Source: Gracilariopsis chorda (taxonomy: Eukaryota; Rhodophyta; Florideophyceae; Gracilariales; Gracilariaceae). Taken from it: a stretch of DNA of 64,000 bases. Position numbers and translations under genes: made by a program. The DNA lies in the NCBI GenBank assembly GCA_003194525.1, contig NBIV01000057.1, forward strand, positions 124,001 to 188,000, written 5' to 3'. Under the pieces are notes generated by a model. The model was not told where the DNA came from and made no database searches. It saw only the letters and a list, made by a program, of their open reading frames with translations. Below are positions 53,645-64,000 of this stretch, in pieces. Position 1 is the stretch's first letter. Each line of letters starts with the position of its first letter.

Positions 53645-53828
53645 AAACTGGTACCACCGCCGTACCTGCTGTGGAAGGGCCGACCAGACATGTCAACCAG
53701 TGGGCGAGATACCGAATCGGGAGAGAGGACACGAGAAGGACAACCCCATTGCGCGGGAGGAAAGAACGCCAGAGGAAGAAAAAGATAGCTCACCGACGTG
53801 GAAATTTCCGACGGGACGTCGGATCTTA

Positions 53829-53840
53829 AGGGGGGAGGTC
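53829..53840 (+). other. Polypurine tract of G6
   Basis: AGGGGGGAGG lies 1-2 bases before the 3' LTR, the expected place for the plus-strand primer. Confidence 0.75.
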
Positions 53841-54366
53841 TGTAGGAGAATGACCATTGGGCAGATGCAGTGGTGAGGTAGCCATGGGGCTGGGTTGGCA
53901 GAGGTCAGAACATTGCAGGCCGAAATATTCCACGTGGCCAAGCTGGGTGCCTATGCAGGAGATACGAGGGGACATTGCGAGTGCCAACGCACTGTGGCCA
54001 TAGGTTTTGTTATGTAGCTAGTTTTATTTAATTTGTTAGGATAGTGTCCGGAGGTCAGAGCGCCTCGCCAGCCATATAGGCTGGCTCGAGTGCCGCCGAT
54101 CTCTGAAGTGTAAAGACAAGCACCCTCACCGTCTCCTTGCCGCCATATGCAGCCAGTAGAACTCCAGAGGCCTCCAAGCCATCGCTACCATTCTCCCGAC
54201 CTGTAGGGACTTGAGATAGCGCCCGCCCATTGCACCTCGCTGCCAGTTGGTGCCCGCGTCACTAGTAGACCCAGTGCGTTGTCACCCCAGTGGTTGGCTC
54301 TCTGCCGCTACTACCCTCTAGTAGACTACTACCCCAGTTGACCAAAGGACGTAGTATTCTATTACA
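53841..54366 (+). repeat. G6 3' LTR
   Basis: Same length (526 bp) as the 5' LTR, ends TTCTATTACA. It also lies directly upstream of the antisense gene and could act as its promoter if read in reverse (inference). Confidence 0.95.
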
Positions 54367-54371
54367 AAATG
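54367..54371. repeat. Target site duplication of G6, right copy
   Basis: AAATG, identical to 44484-44488. Confidence 0.93.
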
Positions 54372-55665
54372 GCGAAACTTAAAAATTCTCCAAGCTGCGT
54401 TGACGGCTCCAACCACTCACGCTCACATGTATGCACGGTTGCTTTTGTGTAGGTGCGGCTCTTGTTGTTCGTCGTTCTGCGTGCCTGTCTTGTTAGGGCC
54501 ACTCACATTGAGCACTACCTTTTGAGCTTTGGGCTCCGTAAATGCGTAGGTCATCAGATAAGTCACTGCGCCCCCTCCTCGCGTGCGTTCTACCTTTCTA
54601 TGGGAGCGGTGCTTCATGGTAAAACTTGAGTCGTACGGCACAATCTTGAGATCTTCTTGCTTTCTTCTGCAATAGACTGTGTGATTCGTGCCTTCTTTAA
54701 TGTTCGTCTCTGGCACAATCATGTTGCTGTTGTATCCTAAGTTGCACCGCCCAGCACGATTCTGACAATTGGGGGAATAAAGCTGCATTTGCATGGGACG
54801 AATGAGGCCACGAAACGCGTTGTCTTCACTGAGACGTGGCACTTCTGCACGAAACAGCTATTCGATTACATCAACTTCGTCAATCGCGCCACCCTCAATC
54901 CACACGAGGATGTCATGATGAGGCACATTGCGCTCTTTAAACTCAAGCTTTGATGCAAGCCCCGAGCATTTCATTCCAAAGATGTGTTCCGAGTTCTGTC
55001 CAAGTCCTTCATGAAGTCATTAGCGTACTGGTTGTACACCCTCGCAATCATATCCGGTCGGTCGAACAGTCGAGGCTGGTCAATCTCTGCGGCAAACGTG
55101 GTACGATTAGTGGTGTTCATCCCAAGGTGCTGGATGTCCTCTCACCAGATTTTCATGTTGATCGTAATGAGAAGAGAAGGCGGTCATCTCCTCGGCACCA
55201 TCGCTTGTACATCCATGCACTTATTATTCCAGTACGCTGCTGCGGTAACCGAGTCCTCAGGCAGAAACATCCGTCTCATTTGCGCAAACAAGGATGGTGA
55301 CACTTGATATCTTCTGCTCGTTTACAATGCAGTCCTGTTTTTCTCTCCAGGAAATGCAGTTGCATGTCCTCAACTTTTGTGTGGGTGCAATGCATCCACA
55401 TCTGCATCAACGGTCCACTGTTCAGAAAGATTTTGTCTGACTACAGACATCGCTTCGCGTTCTTAGCCAAAGTTAGCTTTCGAAGCATCCGTTCGTTGAC
55501 GCTGAGACCTATGCTTTGCTGTTTGGAGGTCCTTGCATCCAGAAGCAGGCCTAAGACAAACAGTTCGTTCTGACCGCCATACGGGTAGAAAAGAGGGAAA
55601 GTGCCTTTTTATGCAACTTTGGATGCCGGTTCTAGAAATGGGTAGCACACTTCAGCATTTTCTTG
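54372..55665 (-). pseudogene. Helitron H1 Rep (HUH-type replication initiator)
   Basis: Several minus-strand frames give the Helitron Rep region. FPLFYPYGGQNELF near 55595-55635 begins it; FLPEDSVTAAAYWNNKCMDV near 55265-55205, PSLLITINMKIW near 55173-55139, and FDRPDMIARVYNQYANDF near 55060-55005 follow; then ERNVPHHDILVWIEGG near 54930-54885. The last block is the HUH-type site, normally H-x-H; here it reads H-H-D, so one His is lost. The open frame 54842-54423 carries TVYCRRKQEDLKIVPYDSSF and GAVTYLMTYAF, matching the C-R-R and V-V-P-Y blocks and the tyrosine region. A WRIFKF block lies right at the G6 insertion, and the helicase continues on the far side at 44488. Confidence 0.8.
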
Positions 55666-57350
55666 AGGCATTCGAAGTCACCCGAGGTCCAGCAGCAGCA
55701 GCAGCAGCCGCTACTGTGGCGTGCTCTTCTGGTACGATTCCTCTATCAAGCGCGGTACTTGAGACTGTACTTAGTAAAGTGCAGTCAGATGCAAGACCAC
55801 TGTTCTCATCATGGCTTGCCCCCACCAGAAGCATATTCAGGGAAAATTCCTGCAACTGCATAAGAAGCAATGAGTGTGGCACTTTGGGATCTTTCGTATC
55901 CACGTACGAATACTCCTTGTTGCGCTACTTGCACGCTGATATCCATGGCAGTCTTTGCATATTGCTCTTGTTGTTGCGTGCTAACCATGGATCGGTACCG
56001 CTCGCGCACCATTTGGGTCTTGGGCTCAATCAAATCGTACAAATTCGGTACGATATCTCTTACGTTGATGTCTTAAATGAATGCACGCAGATTGACAAGC
56101 GCATAGTGACATGGATCCAACGAGGGCGGACTGATACACCACAGAACGCTGTAGCGCGTGTGGTTCTGGTTCTGCGTGGGGATAGCGAGAGCTGCGTTGC
56201 CCTCACGTCTGAGAAAAGACGGACCAGCTTCCGTCACGTACGAAATGTCCAGAAATACTTGCGTCGTCACTAAGAGTGTATTCAAGCTGAGAAGATGGCT
56301 ATGAAATGCTATCAGGCTATAAAAACTACGCATTAACTCGTTGCTATGCCTTCTGCGGAACATGACCTCCCACTCTCACATGTTTCTTATTCCATAGTAC
56401 ATTCCGGTTACCTCTTTGCCAAGCAAAACACAACTGTAATATATCCAGCTCTGAATGTTCAATGTCCAATCTGGGTACCGGCAGGAGAACAGCGTGTGTG
56501 AGTGCTTGCCGCATCTTTCGCATTGCCTTTCACCAGCATTGGGAAGCATCGAAAACTCCGGCACACTTGCACGGATCGCTGGATCATTCCGCGCCTGTGC
56601 TGACACGGCGTCCCACGCATAATACATGCAATACAATCCTGGATCAGAACGCTTGGCAGACTGCATGCATGATTACCGTAACAAGCTGGTGCTGCTGCTG
56701 TGGCGGCTGTAATGTAGCAAAAGTGATTTCATCCTCTTCAACTTCCATCGGAACCGGCACCTGCTCTTCTTGTTTTTCAGCGGTAGAGCAGGCTGCTACA
56801 GCCACTATGAGGGAGCAGAAGTGATCTCATCCTCTTCCAATTATATTAGAACGGGCATCTGTTCCGCAGACATCAGTGAGAAATGGAGTGGCATTGGAGG
56901 TGGCGGAATTGACTGGCAAGGTCTCTCCCAAACTCTAGAAATCCAGGTTTTGGGCAAAAAGTTGAGAGTGCTGTAGAAATGGGCCCTTTTACTCCAGTGA
57001 CGGACGTAAGTGCAAGAGTAATTTCGTCTTCTACCTCGGCTGTAACAATGGCTCTTTGCACGTACCCTCCGCTCTCATTTATTGCCACCTCATCTGGAGC
57101 GGGAGGAACTGGTATTCGTCGAGCTCGTTCAGCTCCTGGCCTTTCGCCGCCTGACTTCACCCTGTCCACTGCCAAATTGGCTCTGGCTTCTCCAGATTTC
57201 ACTATGGCTCCTCCCGAATTGGGTCCTGAACTCGCCCTGGCATTTCCTGAGTTCGCTTTGGCGCCTCCAAAGGTTTTGGAACCTCTGGAATTCGGTCCAA
57301 CCCCACCGGAGTTCGGGAATGGACCTCCTCGCACCATAACAACTAACATA
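55666..57350 (-). other. Possible N-terminal region of Helitron H1, unrecognised
   Basis: Several minus-strand frames (56666-56376 with CERCGKHSHTLFSC; 56363-56073; 56042-55809; 55903-55652) could belong to the long N-terminus of Rep, but I cannot match them to known blocks. A CAG run lies at 55689-55708. The 57120-57330 part has irregular units of about 33-36 bases giving Gly/Ser/Ala/Asn-rich words on minus. The 5' end of H1 was not found. Confidence 0.35.
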
Positions 57351-58551
57351 AATAAGAAAGAACAGTTCTATTTTTCAAAACCCCTAGAACATTTGCCAGA
57401 CCTCCAGAATACTTTTCAAAAAGAAGGAAAGTTGAAGAGAGAGGTTGCAGTTTGTTGCTTTGCACCCACTGGGCGTAATGGTATGAGAAATTAAGAAATT
57501 GATGGAGTACTTATATTTAACCGATGCAGTCGTGCGCAGCACAAGGACTCTCAACACACAATTGTTGGAATTTGACAGGCCAAGTGTGCTCAGCCAGTTT
57601 TCAAGCCGTTTGAAGTTCAATCTGCGTCTAGTTGAAAGGACTGAACTGCCTTTACTTACACACCAAAGTGTGCTTTCTGGCCCAAAAAGGTACGACACTA
57701 GTGCTCCCCCGGACCCTTCACATCAAGTTTGTATTAGGTCCAGGAAACCGTCAAACCTCCTGGATCGCCTTCAAACAACCATTATACCACACAGGAGCAC
57801 CTGACGTTCCCAGATCCGTAGTACTCATTGGGTTACTCGTTACTCTTGTGACGACCTGCACACGAGCTCGGCCTTGCCGGGGTCCAAGGTCAGCGAAAGT
57901 TCCCAAAGTAGAAAAAGGCTATGACACTGCACTATTGGCCAAGCCTGAAATGGGAGGTGAAGAAGTGGTTAGGGTCAACACGCGAGATGCTCTTTGCACT
58001 GAGCCAGTGCAGTAAATATGCCCCGTGCATCGTACTACACTTGTGCAGTGCAATGAGCCAGCCACGAGAGGCACCCTGCCTACTGCTGAGTGGCTGTCAT
58101 TGCAGTCAATAACTGTAGTACTAACTACTCAGCATCAGGAGAAGTCAACACGCAGCAGCAGTCAATGAGCTTTGAGCTTTTCTGCTGCTGCTGATGCTAC
58201 TGCTGCTGGTGACTGTCTTTTATGAGAGTGATTCGTTGCGCCAACAAAGGTTTTTGAACCCGCTGAAGGGGGTGTGAGCGCGTTTATTGTCGCAAAGCCT
58301 CCTTTCAATCAACATGTACCCCCCATCCATCTACAAATCTATATAAGGGAGATACAATGAAAAGCAGCCTTCCGCCGCAAGTGACTCTTCGCGCACCGGC
58401 CGAGAGTTTGCACAATGTATCCTAAAAAATTATGGTTTATTGGTTTATGCATGAAGTAAACAATGCGAAATTATTGGCACCCTTCTACAAAGTCTACACT
58501 TTCTTGTGAAATAAGTTTTTTCTATGCTCACAGTCATTGGATGCAGATCTT
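57351..58551. other. Region between H1 and H2 without a recognised gene
   Basis: Short ORFs in most frames; none recognised. CAG/CTG-rich words cluster at 58150-58215. The 3' end of H2 (minus strand) should lie near the right side, but a Helitron 3' hairpin was not identified. Confidence 0.4.
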
Positions 58552-60412
58552 GTGCATTTCAGGGCCTTTATTCTTCATTATGACGCAGAACCATATCGCC
58601 AGATGCTTTCACACGCGATCGTCCAACATAGACTTGACCTGGCAAAACAGCATTTTCTTCAAAGTCGATTATTATTTTCTTAAGCGTTTGTACTTGCGCT
58701 TTCTCCAAACTTACTGCAAATTCCAATTGAATGTGAAACTTTCAGCGTTTGAGTCTCACGTCCGAAAAGTCGTAGACAAAAACATTGCGGTGCAGCAAGA
58801 AGCTTTGCTGAATTTTTCAATATTCGTCAATGCCAGTTCAAACTAATCTACGAGAAATGCACATAACGATAAACGTCTTTCCATTCAGCAAATGAGGATG
58901 AAGTACATTTCGAATAACCTGTAGTGCAAAACCCGAAAGTCGGGTATCACACTCAAGGGGTCCGGGGCCTTGCTCCCTGTGGAGGCAGACCCAGTGAAAG
59001 AACCCTCCGCATATCTGTAACACGGGCGTAACTCTGTAGGTATTTTGGATTGACCACAGAGGTGGATAAAGAAAGGTGAATCGGAGCCAGAAAGACGGTA
59101 AAACCAGAGACCGGTGGGCCATGCGATGCGGCGGTTTAGGATATACCCGGCGAAGGGTGCCTTCTGAGGACTGGAAACCCCCACCCGGCGGGTCGTGCCG
59201 AAAGCGAAAACAGACCCAACGGAGGGTGCACATGCACGAGATGTAGCCGACGAATTAACCAATACAGGGGCGATACTAGTACCACACTCTGGATAAATGT
59301 CACACTACAATTATAACACAGAGTATATGTAGGTTTACCGAGCGGGTGAATTGAGCGGACCAAATGCGGTGACCATCGGCGAGGAGTAGTACACGGCGCA
59401 ATGACGTCAGAATCAAGAGCCGGATACCCCAGGTGCAACGGAACATTTATGAATGACCAAAGTCTTGGGTTAGCTAGACTTAGTGCTCGCGACGATGAGG
59501 TCGCGCTCACCTGAGTAGGTACGCTACGAAATAAATTCTAATACTTAACTACACTAGTGCACACCTTCGCAGGTCCACACACGTGGCCAGGCCAGTGTCA
59601 GGCACCTTGAGGGGTCAACCCAAGTAAAACATAACACTACAGCATGGTGCTGTCGCACACGCGCACACGCGTCCACTCATCCATCAATCCATGCTAGATT
59701 CCTACCTTCCTAGGTTAACCGTCACACAATGAACCATCCCATTGGCATCACATCGTACGGGCCCAATTTATATAAGTTAAAGCCGTCACGGTAACCGCGT
59801 TGCACTCCTATGAGTAGCATCATCGCGATTTCCACGCATTTCGCTTTGCACCACAGAACCATAACAGGAATACCCAAGTACGATTTCAATAATGATGCGG
59901 AACACCAGCTGAGGCGTAGTTATAAGTCAGTTCATCTCCAGTGATACTCTCTTTTTGAACTTTTACAGCGTGTAGACCTCACCTTTGAACGATTGTCCTT
60001 GCATACCTGCAGTGAAATATCCTTCCTGGGAAACGTTACAATGCGCTCTGGTTATATTCCTTCACTGATTGATTTGTTGGCGCAGCAATCAATATGTTAG
60101 ACTTGATATGTTCTTTCGTCCGTGTTGTAACCCATTTCTACAGCAACGTGTATGCTTTGTGTCTATCTGATGTAGACATGAGTCGAATCCTTTTAGATGT
60201 TGGACATTTCCCACTACCAAGACTGAGCAAACCGGTGGCACACAATGCATCGTCTTTCTGACGACCGGGTTGTTAAATGCGAAAAACTTTGAATCTACTG
60301 TCCCGACGCTAACAAGAATACCATTTTTGCTCCTCTAAAAGACATACTGGAATACGAAGAGTGTTTAAATCTCTAGCGGATACGTTTTTCGTTCTTAAGG
60401 GCATTAAAAGTA
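58552..60412 (-). pseudogene. Helitron H2 helicase C-terminal half, split by solo LTR S4
   Basis: From the 5' side: ILIAAPTNQSVKEYNQSAL near 60101-60045, GDELTYNYASAGVPHHY near 59925-59875, and CVEIAMMLL near 59840-59815 up to the S4 boundary. After S4 the reading goes on with VIRNV, LLNGKTFIV near 58890-58865, then EFAVSLEKAQVQTLKK near 58740-58690 and LPGQVYVGRSRVKASGDMVL near 58637-58578. These are the last Pif1-type blocks (M-L-L-x-R-N, N-G-T, K-A-Q-G-x-T-L, G-Q-x-Y-V-x-x-S-R) in the right order. It overlaps the H1 helicase in the A-P-T-N block only, so it is a second element. Decayed, with several stops. Confidence 0.8.
58920..59810 (-). repeat. Solo LTR S4 (about 891 bp) in H2, no matching target duplication
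   Basis: On the minus strand it ends GGGTTTTGCACTACA like S2 and shares internal blocks such as AAGGTGTGCACTA and TGACACTGG. Its start reads TAGGAGTGCAACGC where S2 has TGTGGAGCAACGC, so the TG end is changed. The flanks (ACTCA and GGTTA on minus) do not match, yet the H2 coding resumes directly on the other side. Inter-element recombination or mutation of the ends would explain this. Confidence 0.82.
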
Positions 60413-60417
60413 GTTTC
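60413..60417. repeat. Target site duplication of S5, left copy
   Basis: GTTTC, repeated at 61251-61255. Confidence 0.9.
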
Positions 60418-61250
60418 TGTGGTGCAATGCCCCAAAGGGAAAAAACACCGAAAGAAGTCCGGGATCTTCCTCTCATGAGGTGACCCCAGTTGGGTAGAGC
60501 CCTCCCGGATGTGTCACGGCGAAGCCGGTTTGTAAGACCATGGACACCTGTCGCGACTTGCGCAGGGAGGTGAAGGCGAAGAATCGGTATCCGCGTGAGC
60601 GGGGTGTGATCCTCAGTAGAGGTATGTTTCCACGTAAGTGGGGAAGTGTGAGCGGGTGCACACAGGAGGGGCCGCGGGTAGCGGGATGTACTACCCTGAA
60701 AGGGGGAAAGGAGGAGAGTGAAGGGAAAGGAGGAAGAGTGGGCGAGGGTGAGTCGCGAGAGCGACGAACGAATACCGTAATGCCGGTGGACAGGACTCCC
60801 TATACAGGGCGAAACACCAATGTTATTGGAACAATTATACTCCCAAGAATGGGCCTCTTTAGATGTGAAAGGGGGTTAGATGTCCCGTGGTTTACGGCGT
60901 TTCCCTCCAAGGGGGAGTAGAGCACGCGCGCAAGCGGTAACAACTAGAGCCAACTCCCCAGGTTGGGGTCCCTTGTTGGGGAAGGTTTACTGGTGTGACG
61001 GCAGTGCGCCGTCGCACTAAGTACTAGCTTCCCAGAAATGGGTGTGAAAATAATAAATAAAATCTACTAAAATACTCCACATTTCGTGGCAACATCCACT
61101 ACTGTGGCCAACCGCCAATTGACCCAAAACCGTGTCCCACGTGTCCATACCCACCATTGTGGGGCGTAGTTCATATACACACTACACAACCGATAGTATC
61201 GGGAAAACGATCAAGTACCAGGAATCCCACCCTGAGGGCGTTGCACTTCA
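60418..61250 (-). repeat. Solo LTR S5 (833 bp)
   Basis: On the minus strand it starts TGAAGTGC and ends TTGCACCACA. GTTTC flanks both sides. Same family as S3, with conserved blocks through the whole length. It lies directly 5' of the recognisable H2 helicase; the sequence beyond it is not recognisable as helicase, so S5 either sits in H2 or at its decayed edge. Confidence 0.93.
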
Positions 61251-61255
61251 GTTTC
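61251..61255. repeat. Target site duplication of S5, right copy
   Basis: GTTTC, identical to 60413-60417. Confidence 0.9.
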
Positions 61256-64000
61256 ATATCAGTAACCAACCATAAGTGCAACCATGCCTTAATATTCGTT
61301 TCGTAGATTATTTTAATTTCTTTAAAACGATGTTGAAAATATCAAAAACTTCATTGTTAGGCACATTAAAGCTTGATAAATTACCAGCAAAACAGTCTTC
61401 CGAACTAACTCTGATCTCTTTGACCGTGGTTAGCACTTTGAAAGTGTTTGATGTCTTCTACTTTACAAATCTTAGTTTTCATCTCCTCCAAATTCATTGA
61501 AACTATGCCAAGTTTGTTAGGCTTTTTATATTGCCGCAGCAATACCTCTTATGGGTTTCATCTACAACCATAACTCTTTTTGCCCAGCAATATCTCTTGG
61601 CAAAGATATATGATAGGTCTTCGGTGTTCCCGATCGTCATCGTCCTTGTAAAATAGAAAAGCTTCTGTGTGTGTTGAGTCTCCCAGATTCTCTCATTCTC
61701 TCTTGATAGTTTACGTTTTTCATTACTTTTCACCGTAATTATAGCGGTAGAACTAATAAAATCTAATTTATATTTGAAGTTGTCCTCATACAAGGTCAGA
61801 TTCAACCTTTTCTATAAAACAAAACTTTTATATCATATTAATCGGAAGCAAAAAGGCTTTGAAGGAATATAATAGTCACTACACTTGAAAAAAAGATTTT
61901 ACACAATAAAACTTAATGTCATTCGAGGCTCAAAGAGTAAGCACAAAACTACTTTTCGACTTTTCAGTAAAAAAATATCTACAGAGAAGTATGTCAACTA
62001 GCTAGATTACTAAGATTTGCTAACATTGTTTAGAAAGCGTTGGAAAATCAATACCATCGTTATTCTTGCCAGTATCATAAGTCGTTTTTGCTATAAACCC
62101 TGTCAGGAAGGGTTCTTTTCTTATCGAAATTTAAACATACCCAACTTTGGTTTTCTAATCTGCTTTAAAAGTGCCTGTGCTTCACAAATCCTTCGGATAA
62201 CAGAGCTCGTAGCATTAAAAAAAAATCAATTACAAATTATCTACGATTCTTTCTGAGTAACCTTGAAATTTCTTTGTAGATTGCACATGGTAGAATACAG
62301 GTATTTTGAAGGCAAGTATCATCAGGTGGTAATTTGATTTATTTTTTGGGCGTTCTTTTGACCTCATATGAGGTCAGGAAGCCAGTCGGATAGACACTAG
62401 AGAGCCATTATTAATAGACGTACTTGTGACTCGCAATACTGGAGACGCTCATTCCGGCGTTTACAGCGACTCCCTTACATGCACAGCCCAGACATGCGAT
62501 GCAGAAGGTACAAGGACTACGAGAACCCTTACCCTTCTTATACCTCTGTACGCTTGGTAGAGAGTGAAACGTGAACTAGCTTGAAAGAGAATTTGAAGTT
62601 CAAGTTCCCAGTTAACAGTTCTCATTTCTTCCAAACCTGCTCGTTCCATAATACTGCCATTCTAGAACCCGCCGGAACCTCTGTATGTCAAAGGATGCCT
62701 AAATTTGGAGACTTCTTCATTATCTTATCTTGTACAGATGATGTGCCATACCTTTGGTTGCTGGTAGCACCGGACAGGGACATTGCTTCTTCGATAAAAG
62801 CCTGAGAAAGCGAATATCCTGCTCTTTGAGTTTGATCTATTCTCAATTCAAGTTTGGGATATCTCTCTCAAAATGTTAAACTACGGTAAGCTTGTGTTTC
62901 GAAAGACGTTTACATCTAATGAGTAGACGGGAATGAGAAACTATGATACAAGGTTGCATCCAAAGTGTAGGTTGTGTAATTATTGGCATTTATCAATAGA
63001 CAAGCAGTTTTGGGGGTTGGTTTGCCTTTGTTTCCTTGCTGGTGCAATGCGAAAACCTGATCAAGCACAGTCACGATGCGTGTCGCTGAAAGGCAGAAAT
63101 GTGACAAGAACCCTATTATGTCCAGTTTCAGATTCTGTGTGTGGGCGGGACCCTTCACTTCTCAATTGGGAGATTCATAGACATATACACAGATACATAC
63201 GCGTGCATATTGACAGTAGCAACAAGTCTCTCTCCGACTACTTGAATTTCGAGTCGTCCTATGCGCATTTCCATCCTGACCTCCCACAAGAACAATCTCT
63301 TTCATCTGCGTATTCGCTGTCCCATGTCCCTAGCAAGTTGCTGAAGCAACAGCTCTGCAGAGGTTGCATGTTTTGTCCAGATTTTCTGGCTGATCGCAGC
63401 AATGCTGCAGTGTAAGCGAGAGAAGCTACCTTCGGTAGGTGGATATGATTTGAATCGAAGATGTAGGTGGCACCAGCCATTGGCGCTCGGGGATTGCACC
63501 TCGCCTCTATATCTATCTGTCTACCCCAGATCCACTCTCATGCTGGCTTCATCACGGTGAGCGCGTTTGACTTTCTGCATCCTCGCACTGTATCAATGGT
63601 ATCCAAAGTTCCTGCGTTACCTGGCGACCGGTATGAAATCTGGAACGTGTATCCAGAAGGCAGTATGGAGACAATTTACATGCTTGGTTAAGATTTGACC
63701 TCAGGATAGCGTGCTATGCGAGATAGATAATGGTAGGCAGTAGGCCACCAAGGTTCAGTAATCGTAATCAAGGGTTCCCTCTTCATGCAACTAGTATTGT
63801 TTGAATTCTTGCATGACACTCTCCGAATCTCCGTTGCGGTGAACAACCAGACAGCCCTCCAGCTGGAAGACATGAATCCACCTCACCAGGCTGGCTACTA
63901 CCCTCCCTGCTTGAATGGAGGCACGTGAGAGAGGGAGCATGCACAGCTTTTGTGGGTTTGGGGACCGGACGGGGGCGAGTCCGAAACCGTATAAATGCTG
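61256..64000. other. AT-rich right end without recognised genes
   Basis: The longest frames are 61503-61805 (minus, 100 codons, Lys/Arg-rich with several Cys) and 62933-63415 (plus, 160 codons, Cys-rich start CRLCNYW). Neither resembles a family I know, and both are within the range expected by chance. No LTR or terminal repeat was noticed. Confidence 0.4.

Larger units (their letters stand above)
44489..54366 (+). mobile_element. Complete Ty3/gypsy chromovirus-like element G6 (9.88 kb) with an antisense gene
   Basis: It has two 526-bp LTRs and AAATG on both sides. Inside are a primer-binding-like site, gag ORF1, gag ORF2, pol in the -1 frame (protease, RT, RNase H, integrase, chromodomain), and then about 2.3 kb holding a minus-strand gene before the 3' LTR. 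The LTRs differ at about 30 positions by eye (roughly 94% identical), so the insertion is older than G4. It sits inside the Rep-helicase gene of H1. Confidence 0.95.

Noticed and set aside
56979-57494. 171-codon plus frame with Pro/Leu/Ala repeats
   Set aside because: It arises from an irregular 33-36-base repeat; the opposite strand is equally open. Coding is not supported on either strand.
62933-63415. 160-codon plus frame as a gene
   Set aside because: No recognisable domain, no neighbouring coding evidence, and a length possible by chance in 64 kb; left as unassigned.
1-64000. CRISPR arrays, rRNA, bacterial operons, tRNA genes
   Set aside because: No regularly spaced direct repeats, rRNA cores or operon-like gene runs were seen. 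tRNA genes were looked for only by T-loop words such as GGTTCGA and none fitted; a tRNAscan-SE run would be decisive.

Overview
The window is eukaryotic nuclear DNA built almost entirely of nested, mostly decayed transposable elements. I recognise no bacterial operon, rRNA, tRNA or CRISPR array, and no host gene with confidence. The mix (Ty3/gypsy elements with C-terminal chromodomains, Ty1/copia, Helitrons, PIF/Harbinger with its Myb-like partner, a second DDE_Tnp_4-type transposase and a pogo-like transposase) fits a repeat-rich alga or other protist. Element G4 is of a type I associate with oomycetes and algae. A red alga is possible, but the species cannot be fixed from this sequence.

Left part (1-19,000). 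G1 is the 5' half of a minus-strand chromovirus-like gypsy element, running off the left edge (split gag, pol in the -1 frame). G2 is a decayed plus-strand chromodomain gypsy (4.56-8.37 kb). G3 is a 3' remnant of a gypsy related to G4 (9.1-10.36 kb, minus). C1 is a copia element without a recognised LTR (10.66-13.9 kb). A PIF/Harbinger transposon P1 follows: transposase on plus at 14.19-14.43 and 16.15-16.99 kb, Myb/SANT-like partner on minus at 17.3-18.43 kb. A second transposase gene (D1) sits between the two transposase parts.

Middle (19,000-42,700). G4 is a complete 5.43-kb gypsy element with paired LTRs and a 5-bp target duplication; its polyprotein frame is broken only by one TGA and one frameshift. 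A pogo-like remnant, C-rich repeats and copia element C2 follow. The C2 integrase gene is cut by three separate solo LTRs, each with a perfect 5-bp target duplication. Next come GC-rich hairpin repeats, a 65-bp tandem hairpin array, a small gypsy fragment, a frameshifted secreted/membrane-type ORF pair, and about 4 kb of AT-rich DNA without recognisable genes.

Right part (42,700-64,000). A minus-strand Helitron (H1, Rep plus Pif1-type helicase) is split by a complete 9.88-kb gypsy element G6 with 526-bp LTRs and duplication AAATG. G6 carries a long antisense gene between its chromodomain and its 3' LTR, the most unusual feature here. A second Helitron helicase (H2) is cut by a solo LTR, and another solo LTR adjoins it. 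The last 2.7 kb is AT-rich with nothing recognised.

Insertion order from nesting: C2 before the three solo LTRs, H1 before G6, H2 before solo LTR S4, and P1 probably before D1. G4 looks youngest by LTR similarity. Element names (G, C, H, P, D, S, M) are local labels for this report only.
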